A stretch of 64,000 nucleotides of DNA from Liolophura sinensis (GCF_032854445.1 NC_088301.1:6060044-6124043), one strand, 5' to 3'. Counted from the first letter of the stretch, positions 25,701 through 35,835 are shown. Notes: generated by a model from the sequence alone, not told the origin. A program made the numbers and translations.

Positions 25701-28700
25701 TGATCATGTATGCGTGTGTGAAGCTTTGTTTTGTTTTCCATTTTTTTATGACAAAGTTACGCTCCATCAGTTCAGTCTGGAGCGTGTGCAGGAAATATTG
25801 GTAACAGGAATCCTACCTATCATCATATCGGGGGTCGTTTTGTAATCTGCTTGTATAATACCATAACAGCATTTTGATCATATGTAGCGTTACAGATACT
25901 GATCACCGCCTTGTAATAATATTTATCATAAGAACTGCTATGGAGACTGATAAACTGAAATATTTGAGGTATTATGTCATTTCATTCGGCAAATTGTCTA
26001 ATCTAAGATGTAATGATGCTATCCAGTAATGGCATGCTCATTACGTAAGAGATATCCAAGGTCACGGAAACCGTTTACTGGAGACTAACAGTAACCGTTT
26101 ACTATTTTCGTGATATGTCACGTAAAGTAAAATTTTGGACAGCCAGTGGCAGAAGTTCCAAACTCATCAGTTCAAAAATATAATAGGACTAGTAGTCTAA
26201 ATGGAAAAGATCATTAGTTATCGCCGCATGGTCGATGGCTGTTTCTCTTGAATGTGATTATTATGCGACTTTATTTCAGTTTGCCATCGTTGCACATCAG
26301 GTTTTGACGAATATACGGTGTATTGATCTTTAAATATCTATCTCTCTATGATAATGACGATAATATTCCACAGTTGTCGATTCTTCTCAAAGATAACAAT
26401 CAAATTGGGTATTAGTCCGAATATTCTGACTAAAACTTGCATCCGATATTATGATAAGCCTGACGGCATGCTGCAGTTCTAGGTAGAAGTCGCTCAATTT
26501 ATAATCATTAACAGTTTCAGCGGTGTCGAAGACATTTTTGGTCAAAATATGGTTCAAAATCAACTTACCAGGCACAAAATAATGAACGAGGAGAGAATGA
26601 CTAAAAGTAGTTGGATGTATGTGAAACAAGAAGATAAGGTGGGTAATTTAGCGTTACCAATGTTGTTTGGAAACTTTGAGTGATTTTAAATGGAGCTACT
26701 TCTGACTAGAGCTGCAGCATACCGTCAGGCTCATCACAACATCTCCTCTAACTTCTGGTCAGAAAATTCGGACTACATATACTTGGCTGTATGATTGTCA
26801 CGACTGAGACCGAATCCTGCTTGCCTTTTTGCCTGGAGGTATGTCATTTACCTCTTGATTTCCTCAGAAGTCGTCTTTCTCCATCAGGTTAGAATAAAAC
26901 AGCCTAGAGAACAGCTTTAAGTATAGATCAAAAATAAATAAGTATCATTCTGGTCAACCTACGCTTTCTGTTACAGATACCGATTTTAATTTAAAATATC
27001 GAGCAAAAAAATGCTTAAAATATGCATCACCGAAAATTTATATGATCAAATCTTTATTTGCAGAATCCAATAACGGATAATATTATTAACATAGTCAATC
27101 ACAACGATAAGGCAACAAAAAGGGGAAAAACGAAGACGACAATGGTGAACTACAATAGTTTTCCCAGCAGAAATATTTCTTCGGTGTGGAAATATTTGCG
27201 AAAAACCCTAGGGAATTTTTTCTTTAAATCAGTAGTGTAGAGTGTTCTTCAGTAGGATTTACGCTTCAAAGCCAGTATTAATGACATGTCTTTATTTTAT
27301 TTGAGAAACATCAACATTTGTTATCACCATAAAGCAACATAAATGTTTTTGAACAATCAGATTTAAAAAGGGTATTCATATTTTGGCAAATATTCACATT
27401 TAAAAAAAACTATTATAAAATAATTTACTGTCATAAAGGTTGACTTTTAAAAGATTATAAGTCTGTTTATTTTGAACATTTTGCCAACGCCGGGTATTTA
27501 GAGATTCTTGGTGGTTATAAAGATACAAGTAAACTTACATGGTCCGCCTTTACAGATTCCTTTTCTGTTATAGATCCTGAAGCTGTAGATGTTGTACTGT
27601 GTGTCCAGTGTCACCGTCCAGTACGCGGATTATACTCTCTCTTGTGTGTGAGTACATGTAGGTGGTGTCTTGAACACTTGTTCTATCCCACCGTCCACGG
27701 CGAGTTCAGATGTGTATGGGCTATAGGTCGATGATTGTGTGGTGTTTCTGTTCAATGCCACATTCTCTGTTAACCAAAATATTAAATCAATGACAGACAA
27801 ATGTAAGACATCTTAACATCTGGACATAACAATGAGTCCGTGTGCCTGCACTTTATCATAAAAACAAATTGACGATATGTGTCCCAAAGCAAAATGATGT
27901 CTATATCGAGATTTCGAATTCCTCCGTCCAAGCCTTAATAGTGCGGGGAGTGTTCTGTGCTATAACTCAAGTATTGCTATCAACAGTGAAAACAGAGCCC
28001 TGGCTGCTGCGAAGTTTCAAAGCGGTCACAACACACTTGTCTGGCTTTGCATTACAGCATGCATACCAATCATTAGCAGTTAATGCAATCATCGCCGCTG
28101 TTTTTGGGTCAGTCCTTGCTTTCCCATTTGTCGTTAAACAGGTTATGCAACTGACATTAAAATCGTTTGCATGGGTCATGTGATATAATTTTATTTCCAT
28201 CAGCACCTTCACATAATTTAACTATTTAAATCACGAATATCACAGACAACACCAAACCTGCCAGTGAATAAGAATGGCCATAATCCTTCCTATACAGTTA
28301 GGCCAACTCATCACCACATTTCCCATCCAATCAAAATGAAGAAATGAAGTTTTTACCGTATACTTTATTCTTGCATCCCATGGCAAAATGCGTTGTACAG
28401 AAGCGGGATAGATTACTTTGCTTAGCTTTGCCTTTATCACTTTACTTCCCGATTTTAGGCTAATTGTTTGAATAATGGATTACATGGAACAAGAAATGTC
28501 TTGCAACAATAAGGTCATTAAGACGACATTACCTGTTTATTGCAATGCAAAGTAGAAAAAACATAAAAATTATTCCATGAACTCCTTCCAGCCAATGTGT
28601 CTTTAGCGGTAACATGAACAACGCAGTGTCATAAGAGGTAATACAAACGCAATACTCCGCATGGAGGGAAAATGCTCACGATTTACATGCTGGGTCAATA

Positions 28701-30151
28701 TGTGAGGGTAGTTTACTTCATGACATTTATCCTACTCAGAGACATTTTGTCGTTACATAATACCAGTATAGGCAAGAAAAAAACCCAAGTATCAAAATGT
28801 CCTGAATACGTAATAATACATTCTGGCTGATAACACCTCGTACGACTATACATGTATAGGGTAGGTGTTACTTACGTCTGGAGCAGGTGGGACCATCCCA
28901 GCCACGACGACAGCTTCCGGAACATTTACCCGTTTCTTCATTACATCCATCCTGACAGTTCGTGCATAGCTGCCCCCAAGCTAAAATTAATATTTTTTAT
29001 ATATATAAAGTCAACGTTATAATATAGTTTAGGCAGATGGACTACTCCGCTACCTCATTTAAACAAATTATATGCAGATAATAGTGACTGAACCAACTGA
29101 GGTAAATCAAACACGATTATGTATATGACATATATATACTATTTCAGGGTAACTATACGGGCACCTGTTAAGGTATTAACATAGTGGACAAGCCCAGGTT
29201 TTAATCACATATCGTGCTGCTGTAATGCTGTATTGCTACCCACGTTAATGACGTAAATTCCGCATAAACCCGACTACAAACTGTACATGTGTATATAGTT
29301 ACCAAGTACATATAGGTACAACTCAATCCAAAAATGAACTATCAAAATCACAAAAAGCATTCGATTGGCATGCCGAGGCTCCTACCATATCAAGGTTTCT
29401 TTCCCGTACATGTCCTGAATAATCGAGTTACATTGAGACATTTGATCTCCAGTGCAAGGAAAGTAGTACTGTATATTGTAATCCCTTATCGATAAGGTAA
29501 ATAATTGCTTATGCCATCGTTCAGGTCTGCGCTCCTTTTATTTTCACCTTTACACATGACCTATGTCGTTTGGCTGCGACCATCTGGCCTTAAACCAATA
29601 TCATTATATATATCACCTCATTACCTTACATGACTTACAACGTCATGTACTTATCACCTACATATATATTTATTTATTTATTTATTTATTTTTTTATTTT
29701 TTTATTAATTTATTTATTTATTTGATTGGTGTATTACGCCGTACTAAAGAATATTTCACTTTATACGACGGCGGCCAACATTATGTTGGGAGATCACCTC
29801 CATATAGAGCAGATCACTAACCAATGTTACATACATCGCCTTCATGTAACATTTATTTACTTGTTTCACTGGAGTTTTACGCCGTACTCAAGAATATTCT
29901 TTATGCCAGCATTATGGTGGAGAAAAGCGGGCTGAGCCCGGGAGATAACCACGACTATCCGGAGGCTACTGGCAGATCATCCCTTGTACGGCTGGAGAAG
30001 ATCCCAGCGCGCTAAAGGAAGTCCCCATTTCATGCAATAGGTGTATAACTAAGTAATATACAGGTAAATACCACTTTGCGCATGACTTACCTAATGTTAT
30101 GTACATCATCACGAGAAACACTCTGCTGATCTGTGGCTTATGGTTCCCCAT
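13537..30151 (-). CDS. FTP-lectin/EGF transmembrane receptor, gene A (complete model with in-frame stop)
   Basis: There are ten coding exons on the minus strand: 30151-30091, 28980-28876, 27766-27539, 24398-24189, 23496-23347, 20399-20250, 19870-19724, 19161-19012, 18000-17898 and 13735-13537. Lengths sum to 1503 bases, 500 residues plus a stop, with phase 1 at all junctions except the last (phase 2). The domains are signal peptide (1-20), six-cysteine EGF (21-55), FTP lectin domain in two exons (56-201), four eight-cysteine EGF repeats (202-400), transmembrane helix (about 412-434) followed by RR, and an acidic tail to 500 with Y479 and a terminal YEAI. FTP domains bind glycans such as fucose; MEGF-type repeats are common in uptake and adhesion receptors. 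The ligand is unknown. Codon 101 (27630-27632) is TAA, so the gene is a pseudogene, skips that symmetric exon, or carries an allele or sequence error. The architecture is seen directly; the function is inferred. Confidence 0.82.
14030..14890. repeat. Cluster of AGGTGTA/GAGGTATA motifs in both orientations
   Basis: At least a dozen short blocks of the type GAGGTACAT, AGGTGTACC and GAGGTATATC occur here, some as reverse complements (ATACCTC, ACACCTC). They are irregularly spaced across about 860 bases in the last intron of gene A. This is not a simple tandem array; it may be a decayed mobile element with sub-terminal repeats. Confidence 0.6.
15595..15690 (-). mobile_element. tRNA-like SINE head fragment
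   Basis: On the minus strand, GGTCATGGCTGATTGGTC resembles an A box and GGTGAGGGTTCAATCCCAGC resembles a B box, with the spacing of a tRNA-derived promoter. No body could be matched to the two SINE families here. Confidence 0.45.
16180..16262. repeat. (GT)n microsatellite
   Basis: GT dinucleotides with occasional GC or CT interruptions. The HTHTHT open frame on the minus strand is an artefact of this tract. Confidence 0.95.
17590..17695 (-). mobile_element. SINE family 1 fragment
   Basis: The 3' half only, reversed: CGCCGTACTCAAGAATATTTCAC through the GACCATCCGTAGT block. Confidence 0.75.
17690..17820. repeat. ~66-bp direct duplication
   Basis: GAACAACAATGAAAAAGAAATTAACA recurs at about 17691 and about 17757, followed each time by AGATAAAGGT or ATAAAGGT and AAATGTGTT. 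This is a two-copy local tandem duplication. Confidence 0.85.
17898..18000 (-). CDS. Gene A exon 9: transmembrane helix
   Basis: This is a 103-bp exon with a TTTTCAG acceptor and a GTAAGT donor, entering in phase 1 and leaving in phase 2. It encodes LPVNPPNYTG and then a Val/Ile-rich helix (VIAGSAVGIIVVLVIGVIVI) ending in IMM, followed by RR in the next exon. Type I topology follows from the N-terminal signal peptide. Confidence 0.85.
18655..18870 (-). mobile_element. SINE family 1 copy
   Basis: A reversed copy with a well-kept body (GTTTTACGCCGCACTCAAGAA, GGGAGGAAACCGAGCAGAGCC) and the B-box region CTTGAACTCACAGCGACCGC. The A-box end is missing. Confidence 0.9.
19012..19161 (-). CDS. Gene A exon 8: eight-cysteine EGF repeat 4
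   Basis: This is a 150-bp phase 1-1 exon with a CTGCTGCAG acceptor and a GTATTT donor. It encodes CTLGTYGPDCKETCGFC, then C..TSGHC.....RC.EGY....C. Nearest relatives are exons 5-7 of the same gene. Confidence 0.85.
19428..19512 (+). mobile_element. SINE family 1 head fragment
   Basis: GAGGCCTCTGTGTCAGAGTG, then TGGCCCAGAAGCCTTC, AGTGCGGTC and the B-box-like GTGTGAGTTCAAGTC match the 5' region of the full SINE at 60606. The body is absent. Confidence 0.8.
19724..19870 (-). CDS. Gene A exon 7: eight-cysteine EGF repeat 3
   Basis: This is a 147-bp phase 1-1 exon with a TCGTTTAG acceptor and a GTTAGT donor. It encodes CEGNYGPDCLQRCGNC, C.AKSGNC, and RCMPGYTGVKCDT. It is not in the ORF list because it has no internal start in frame. 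Confidence 0.85.
20250..20399 (-). CDS. Gene A exon 6: eight-cysteine EGF repeat 2
   Basis: This is a 150-bp phase 1-1 exon with a GTTATCAG acceptor and a GTACTT donor. It encodes CTLGNYGPDCAMRCGHC, C.TVSGTC, and RCMPGYSGPKCDT. It lies just outside the duplicated block. Confidence 0.88.
20789..21891. mobile_element. TIR element carrying the duplication edge (copy 2)
   Basis: TACAGTCAAAC at about 20789, followed by GTATGCGGCCAGTGAAG, is mirrored near 21825-21891 by AGTGGCCGCATACGG and GTTTGACTGTA. This is the look of a ~1.1-kb non-autonomous DNA transposon. No transposase is visible. Window base 1 matches base 21070, inside this element. Confidence 0.5.
22016..23234. mobile_element. Fold-back element with long inverted arms (copy 2)
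   Basis: Same structure as 743-1958: arms at about 22016-22290 and about 22990-23234, mutually reverse complementary. Its presence at the same relative place shows it was inserted before the segmental duplication. Confidence 0.7.
23347..23496 (-). CDS. Gene A exon 5: eight-cysteine EGF repeat 1
   Basis: This is a 150-bp phase 1-1 exon, near-identical to 2071-2220 (CTPGTYGPDCGKRCGNC ... KCMPGYRPEKCDE). The visible change is RC to KC before MPGY. Splice sites are conserved. Confidence 0.88.
24189..24398 (-). CDS. Gene A exon 4: C-terminal half of FTP lectin domain
   Basis: This is a 210-bp phase 1-1 exon, open throughout. It has GGNRLNGFTLSVGNS at the start and LTLCEVQIFG at the end, and differs from gene B at a few residues (for example FYVPGD for IYGPGD). 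Confidence 0.88.
27539..27766 (-). CDS. Gene A exon 3: N-terminal half of FTP domain, with in-frame TAA
   Basis: This is a 228-bp phase 1-1 exon, nine bases shorter than its gene B twin. The deletions are in frame, but 27630-27632 reads TAA on the minus strand where gene B has CAA two codons after a deleted Gly-Leu. This fits a six-base deletion plus a C-to-T change. The frame reopens immediately (SAYWTVTLD). Both splice sites remain intact, and because the exon is phase-symmetric its skipping would keep the rest in frame. Confidence 0.8.
28876..28980 (-). CDS. Gene A exon 2: six-cysteine EGF module
   Basis: This is a 105-bp phase 1-1 exon with a TTTTAG acceptor and a GTAAGT donor. It encodes WGQLCTNCQDGCNEETGKC followed by SGSCRRGWDGPTCSR. 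Its twin is at 9144-9248. Confidence 0.85.
29665..29806 (-). mobile_element. SINE family 1 3' fragment with (TTTA)n tail
   Basis: The TTTA-rich run at about 29665-29722 is the reversed A-rich tail. TTGATTGGTGTATTACGCCG and AATATTTCACTTTATACGAC follow. Confidence 0.88.
29866..30020 (-). mobile_element. SINE family 1 copy (shared with copy 1 element at 10202)
   Basis: GGAGTTTTACGCCGTACTCAAG, GGGCTGAGCCCGGGAGAT and GGCTACTGGCAGATCATCCC mark a reversed, truncated copy at the position orthologous to 10202-10429. It therefore predates the duplication. Confidence 0.85.
30091..30151 (-). CDS. Gene A exon 1: start codon and signal peptide
   Basis: ATG at 30151-30149, then GNHKPQISRVFLVMMYITL, and one base before a GTAAGT donor. 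Length and start agree with gene B. The frame is open a little further upstream but has no ATG there, so this start is preferred. Confidence 0.82.
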
Positions 30152-30640
30152 GTCTACCAGGAATTTTCGCAAACCGCCTTTAGATTACAAAAAGTTATTC
30201 ACCTCTATCCGGAGAGGATTTCCCACCATGAAACTGTTCTCACCAAACATAAAATGCTTCTAAAAGTCACATCGTTACACATTCAAGTCCTGTCCATGTG
30301 TAGTTTAGGAAAATTCCATCAGAATATCTATATGTAGAGAAGCTCAGTCTCTTTGTGTTCAGTGTTATATTTACCTGTGTTGCACAAACGCTAGTCAGAC
30401 ACTAAATGTATTACGTTCCACAACTGGCAAAATAGTAGGCCTAAGGTTATATAAAAAGATATAGCCCGTATTCTTCTTTCGACCTAGATGTGTTGTGTGT
30501 TCTTGTATACATCGCCCATGCTCTACAGTAGCTGACCTGCTTAAATGTTAGGGAGTGAATAGATTCGTGTCACCGAGCAGGAAGTCACGTTACCATTATG
30601 GTGACAGTACATTGCGTTTTGTTGTATACAGCTGAATAAG
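30152..30640 (-). promoter_or_regulatory. Conserved 5' flank of gene A
   Basis: Similar to 10553-11145, ending near the shared TATACAGCTGAATAAGTG block at about 30626. Probably 5' UTR and proximal promoter. Confidence 0.5.
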
Positions 30641-30649
30641 TGATGTTAA

Positions 30650-30760
30650 CATAACTCATTTCTTCTAAGATTATTCTGCTAAAGCCTTGGTCTCCAAAAC
30701 GATTCATTTGAATGTAACTGACATAAAATTAAATTCCTCACTTAAACGAAAACTGCTGAA

Positions 30761-30803
<43 letters not shown>

Positions 30804-33290
30804 AATAAAATCAGTTTATGGTTATAAGGCATTTAAATGACATCTCTAATCAGTTATATCAAATGGAGCTTCGTGTAGTCTACAGGCCTGTAAAGACAGT
30901 TAAAGGACAAGACAGCACCTGGCTAAAACATATTTCAATCGAAAGCAGGATACTCACGCTTTCTAAAAGTATCACACTTTACTGTTTTAATGAGATTTCA
31001 CCGAATAACATGTAGACCAAAATGACAAATTGCATAAATGGCTTGTGTGAGTCGAGACAGCCATCTTTAGAATTTTATCGAATCAAACACGTTGTTATCA
31101 GATTGCGCTGCCTAAGCTGTGACGTAGCCTTTACTCATTCGATCCATGAAGTGACATATGATAACACAGAACTACTTTATAAGACATCATTTTGAGATCG
31201 TTTACAACGATTGTTGTTACGTCTGACCGTACGGCCATTTCACCAAATGTTGTGGGAAAGGTCTCTATTACTTACCAATCACTACAGACGTAAATTCACG
31301 TGGCGCGGATTAAGAACCATAGCTGCCATGCAGAGTAATAAAACGGGCGAGGGGCTAATCACCCACTTCTGTCATCTTGCCGCTAACTCAGCCCGTGCGA
31401 AAGTCAACGAAAGTAACCGACGGACGAAACTTCACGTCATCTACCACAATGTGTATGAGGCTTCCAAACTAAAAACCGGAAGCCTATTGTTCTTGCAAAG
31501 GTTATATTTTTTGTCCTCTAAAGACTGCTTTTTGGATCATCGTAAAGAGTGACAGATTTGTCGGAAGTGTCACAGTGTCACGTTAAATGCTTACAAATTA
31601 GTTTAAAGATATTACTCTAAGACACAAAACAGTGAATTGCACATCCGGGTAAAAACTTATATTTTAGCTGGCTATGACGTCATCCCGTTAATACGTGTAC
31701 ATAACATAGCCTTTAATTTAAGGCAAATTTAAAGAGAAATGCGTTTTTTCACTTCTACGACGGGTGCTGCCAGACCTTCCCACATACGACTGGTGAGGAT
31801 GCCAAGGCTGGGATAGTAGCTCCTCTGCTTCATCCCCACCCTCTACTTCCCCAATTTTTTAACGTTCCGCCGCTTCTACTCTCCATCTTACTTATTGTAA
31901 AATATAAACCTTATAAAAATATGTACAATTTTAAAGCGTGTTATTATTTGCAATTATATAATCACGACACCAATCCATATTCTCGTCTTTCCCAGCATGT
32001 CAGTCTTTCAAAGTGCTTAAGATAAATGTCAGAGAAAAGGACGTGCCTACATTTTGAAGTTCGTTTTTGCGGTTTATCTGTTTTTGTGGTATTTTTAGTT
32101 AATTCCATCCCAAAATGATGAAGCGTTCATCCCTACATACATAAGCATACTCTAAGGGTGAACGTGCAGGGTGACTCTAATGGGGGAAAAGGGAGCGCTG
32201 GCTGCTCAGATGTCCGGAGACACGTCCTGATGGCATTATTTAAGAAGCCGGAATAAACGTTATATGTTTGTCCTTATTTATGATTAGGCACTATTACACC
32301 GTTCGACGAAATACACGATTAAGCGCTCGACCATTGAGGACATTTCATTCAATATCCAAGCTGTACTTGTCTATGTTTTTGTTGCATTTATAATTAATAT
32401 AAATTTCCGTCCCGTCAAATGTTAAATGTTGTGCTGAACTGAGAGCTACCACCGTGTAAGTTCATTAACTTTGCTGTGTACTCGACTTACAGTGCAAAAT
32501 AGCCAAGGAAGTTATATGACATGGGCGGTCGATGATATGAACTGTGACATTTTACAACAACACCATCAAATCGTAGCTGTATTGCTATTCATTGATAAGG
32601 TGTTGTGAGCTTGTTTTAGTGTTCAGCATAAATGACAAGTAATCATAACTGTAAATTTAAGTTGCTTTTGAACAGACCAGTATACCAAGGTATGTGCTAG
32701 AGATTTATTTTATACATAATCGTATTTAATACGAGTCACGTCAAGGTAAATCATTCAGGGGAGACAACTTTTGTAAGTTCATGTTATGTTGTTCCAGTTT
32801 TATCTCCCTTCAGTTATGTTATTTCATTTGTTACAGCCTTTTACCATATATATATGACATCAAACCACATCCTGTGCAACCATTACGGCTCATCGCGAGA
32901 TGTACCTTCGGTACATGAGATTAAAGGAAGTGAACTTTATCCACGTGTTGGTGTGCGTCGGTTATCTGTCTGCTATCGCTCCCGAGTGAGAGGCATAACA
33001 TCTATTAAAGTAGACGTATCGTCTCAAATATATTGCTTCACCAGTTTGACAACTGTGCATAAGTTCAGTTCATAAGCTTTGATTAAAACAAATGTCAGTA
33101 ACATACAGGTCCGTATAGCTTGTGAGACCATTTTGTTTCTTATGATTTCTCGGTTAAAACAGTCAACACGCCTCTAGAAAAAATTACATGAGACCTTTTC
33201 AGATGACGTAAAATCCATGTAACAGATCGTTGGACAATAAACGTACATTGGATCATTAGGGGTGGTACATTGAACTAAAACAGTGCACAT
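30650..33290. other. Intergenic region upstream of gene A
   Basis: It contains an (AAAT)n microsatellite at about 30760-30805 and a short reversed SINE family 1 fragment at about 31752-31812 (CACTTCTACGACGGGTGCTG). The 113-codon frame at 31211-31552 shows no domain or splice support. Nothing else is recognised. Confidence 0.6.
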
Positions 33291-33297
33291 GTCGTTG

Positions 33298-34563
33298 CCA
33301 AAGCACAGCTAGTATACAACAGCAATATGGTGGATGGTCTTGTATTAGCGGTCAGAGCACAGCTAGTATATAACAGTAATATGGTGGATGGCCTTGTATC
33401 AGCGGTCAGAGCACAGCTAGTATACAACATTAATATGGTGGATGGTCTTGTATCAGCGGTCAGAGCACAGCTAGTATATAACAGTAATATGGTGGATGGT
33501 CTTGTATCAGCGGTCAGAGCACAGCTAGTATATAACAGTAATGTGGTGGATGGCCTTGTATCAGCGGTCAGAGCACAGCTAGTATATAACAGTAATATGG
33601 TGGATGGTCTTGTATCAGCGGTCAGAGCACAGCTAGTATACAACAGCAATATGGTGGATGGTCTTGTATCAGCGGTCAGAGCACAGCTAGTATATAACAG
33701 TAATATGGTGGATGGTCTTGTATCAGCGGTCAGAGCACAGCTAGTATACAACAGCAATGTGGTGGATGGCCTTGTATCAGCGGTCAGAGCACAGCTAGTA
33801 TACAACAGCAATATGGTGGATGGCCTTGTATCAGCGGTCAGAGCACAGCTAGTATACAACAGCAATATGGTGGATGGTCTTGTATCAGCGGTCAGAGCAC
33901 AGCTAGTATATAACAGTAATATGGTGGATGGTCTTGTATCAGCGGTCAGAGCACAGCTAGTATATAACAGTAATATGGTGGATGGCCTTGTATCAGCGGT
34001 CAGAGCACAGCTAGTATATAACAGTAATATGGTGGATGGCCTTGTATCAGCGGTCAGAGCACAGCTAGTATACAACAGCAATATGGTGGATGGCCTTGTA
34101 TCAGCGGTCAGAGCACAGCTAGTATATTATCGCAGTATGGTAAGTGTTCTTCTTGTATCCGTCGTCAAAGCACAACTAGTATATAACAGCAATATGGTGG
34201 ATGTTCTTGTATCAGTTGTCAAAACACAGCGTGCATATAATAGCAATATGGTGGGTGTTCTTATTGTACCAGCGGTCAAAGCACAACTAGTATATAACAG
34301 TGACATGGTGAGTGTTTTTGTATCAGTTGTCAAAACACAGCTAGTATATAACAGCAATATGGTGGGTGTTCTTAGTGTATCAGCGGTCAAAGCACAGCTA
34401 GTATATAACAGTAATATGGGGGGTGTTCTTGTATCAGTTGTCAAAGCACAGCTAGTATATAACAGTGACATGGTGAGTGTTTTTGTGTCAGTTGTCAAAA
34501 CACAGCTTGTATATAACAGCAATATGGCGGGTGTTCTTGTATCAGCTCTCAATCTCAGCTAGT
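33298..34563. repeat. 54-bp tandem array (~23 units), open on both strands
   Basis: About 15 nearly identical 54-bp units (18 codons; plus strand MVDGLVSAVRAQLVYNSN) run to about 34130, then about 8 diverged units of 54 or 57 bases. The plus frame is open for 411 codons. The minus strand is open for 268 and 141 codons (LLYTSCALTADTRPSTIL repeats). Open frames on both strands follow from a unit length divisible by three with no stop in these frames, so I treat it as a minisatellite, not a gene. The consistent three-base indels in the diverged part are noted in the findings. Confidence 0.93.
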
Positions 34564-34644
34564 ATGTAACAGTGATAACTTCGCACATGTAGGAAAAGAC
34601 AAGCTACACAACACTGACATTTGGGCTGTCAGATCTGTTTCTGT

Positions 34645-34720
34645 TTGAGCTGGTTGATAGTTTACGGCTTACTCAAGAATATTTGACATATAAGACGGTG
34701 GTAGTTGGGGGAACAAAGCG
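34645..34720 (-). mobile_element. SINE family 1 3' fragment
   Basis: GTTTACGGCTTACTCAAGAA and ACATATAAGACGGTGGTAG match the reversed 3' end only. Confidence 0.7.
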
Positions 34721-34940
34721 TATATACCAGGATCAAACGACCAGAATTTAATCCGCATCATCTCCGACTCCATTTAAACTGAAGCCAGTTATAGAAATGC
34801 GTACGTTCAAACTAACTTGTGGTTAGAACAAGAAAACAGATGACCCGATGTCAGTATAATGTGACTGGATGGGGTGTCATGTCAGGTGTCTTTGGCATGA
34901 TACTTCAGTGGCGGCAAGATGAGACAGTGTATGTACATAC

Positions 34941-35015
34941 ACCTAAAGACTCGTCGTCGTCGTCACATGACTGAAAAATTAAGTACAACGTTAAACCCCA
35001 AGCATTCATTGATTC
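34941..35015 (+). mobile_element. SINE family 2 3' fragment
   Basis: CGTCGTCACATGACTGAAAA, then TTAAGTACAACGTTAAACCC and a CATTCATTGATTCAT tail, match the 3' end of the element at 57341-57710 in plus orientation. Confidence 0.8.
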
Positions 35016-35429
35016 ATACAATCATATACCGTCGAAAAATGAACAAGGTAAACCTCCAGTTACCATCCAGAGTCATGAACGGTCTTTCTCACGAATGTTA
35101 CCAGAAAATCTGAAAGTCTTTTTACCTGTTGTTCTCCTTAATGACCATGATAACCATTAACCGCATAGAAAAATAAAGAGCCGAATATAGTTTGGGTGAA
35201 TAAAAGACAACATTTTTATTATGCTGGCTAAAACAATAAAACATGCCGGAGCAATAAAAGCGACATAGAATGAAGACTATGCATTTCACTAGTTGGCGCA
35301 GCATATAAAAATGTCGAACCCTCAATAAAAGTCTAACCCACATGGGGTATGTCTATGAAAGTTTAAAAACACTAAAAACAGGCGATAGGAACCTGCTGAT
35401 GTCCTCCAATGAGTATATATTAATCATTT

Positions 35430-35740
35430 ATTAGGGAGGGAGTGGTGGGATAAAAGACTAAAGGCGTGCCGCCGCGAAGGCGCGTACAGTGAAATGCGGA
35501 TTCCGACCAGGGCACGCAGCTTATAAATACCCTCACAAACAGACTTGGGCCGGCATTTGCATATAATGCTCGAGCACTGCACCGAGGAGATCAGTTGGTC
35601 AGCATACACATTCAAATAGTGCTGTACTCCACCAGACAGTTGTTCGTCTGCTCAGATTTGCATATAAATACCCGAGCGCCGAGCAGAGGCAAATCAACAC
35701 ACACACATTCAAATAGTGCACGTGTTGTTGGCCGAAATTA
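35430..35740 (+). promoter_or_regulatory. Tandem octamer/TATA promoter-like modules (histone-type)
   Basis: Two modules contain the octamer ATTTGCAT directly joined to a TATA-like box (GGCATTTGCATATAATGCTC near 35551; AGATTTGCATATAAATACCC near 35656), each followed about 50 bases later by the same block CACATTCAAATAGTGC. A third TATAAATACCC lies near 35521. GCGCGTACAGTGAAATGCGG sits upstream. The octamer-TATA pairing is typical of histone H2A/H2B promoters, but no histone reading frame follows before the SINE at 35836. Confidence 0.5.
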
Positions 35741-35835
35741 CGCTGCCGCATACGGGGCATTAAAAGTATATTAATTCCATCAATAATATTAATTAATTTC
35801 CTTACTAAACTTTCCAACTAAGCTGTATTTTGGTT

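Larger units (their letters stand above)
21070..30640. repeat. Segmental duplication, copy 2 (gene A 5' half)
   Basis: Collinear with 1-11145 and covering exons 1-5 of gene A plus flank. It is shorter by the ~2.1-kb insertion that only copy 1 carries, and has ~750 private bases near 28100-28860. Confidence 0.92.

Noticed and set aside
31211-31552. 113-codon plus-strand frame
   Set aside because: No recognisable family, no splice support, intergenic context.
33275-34081. 268-codon minus-strand frame (LLYTSCALTADTRPSTIL repeats)
   Set aside because: It is the antisense shadow of the 54-bp minisatellite. The minus frame breaks in the diverged part, unlike the plus frame.
33298-34563. CRISPR-like array
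   Set aside because: Units are contiguous 54-bp repeats with no unique spacers, in an animal genome.
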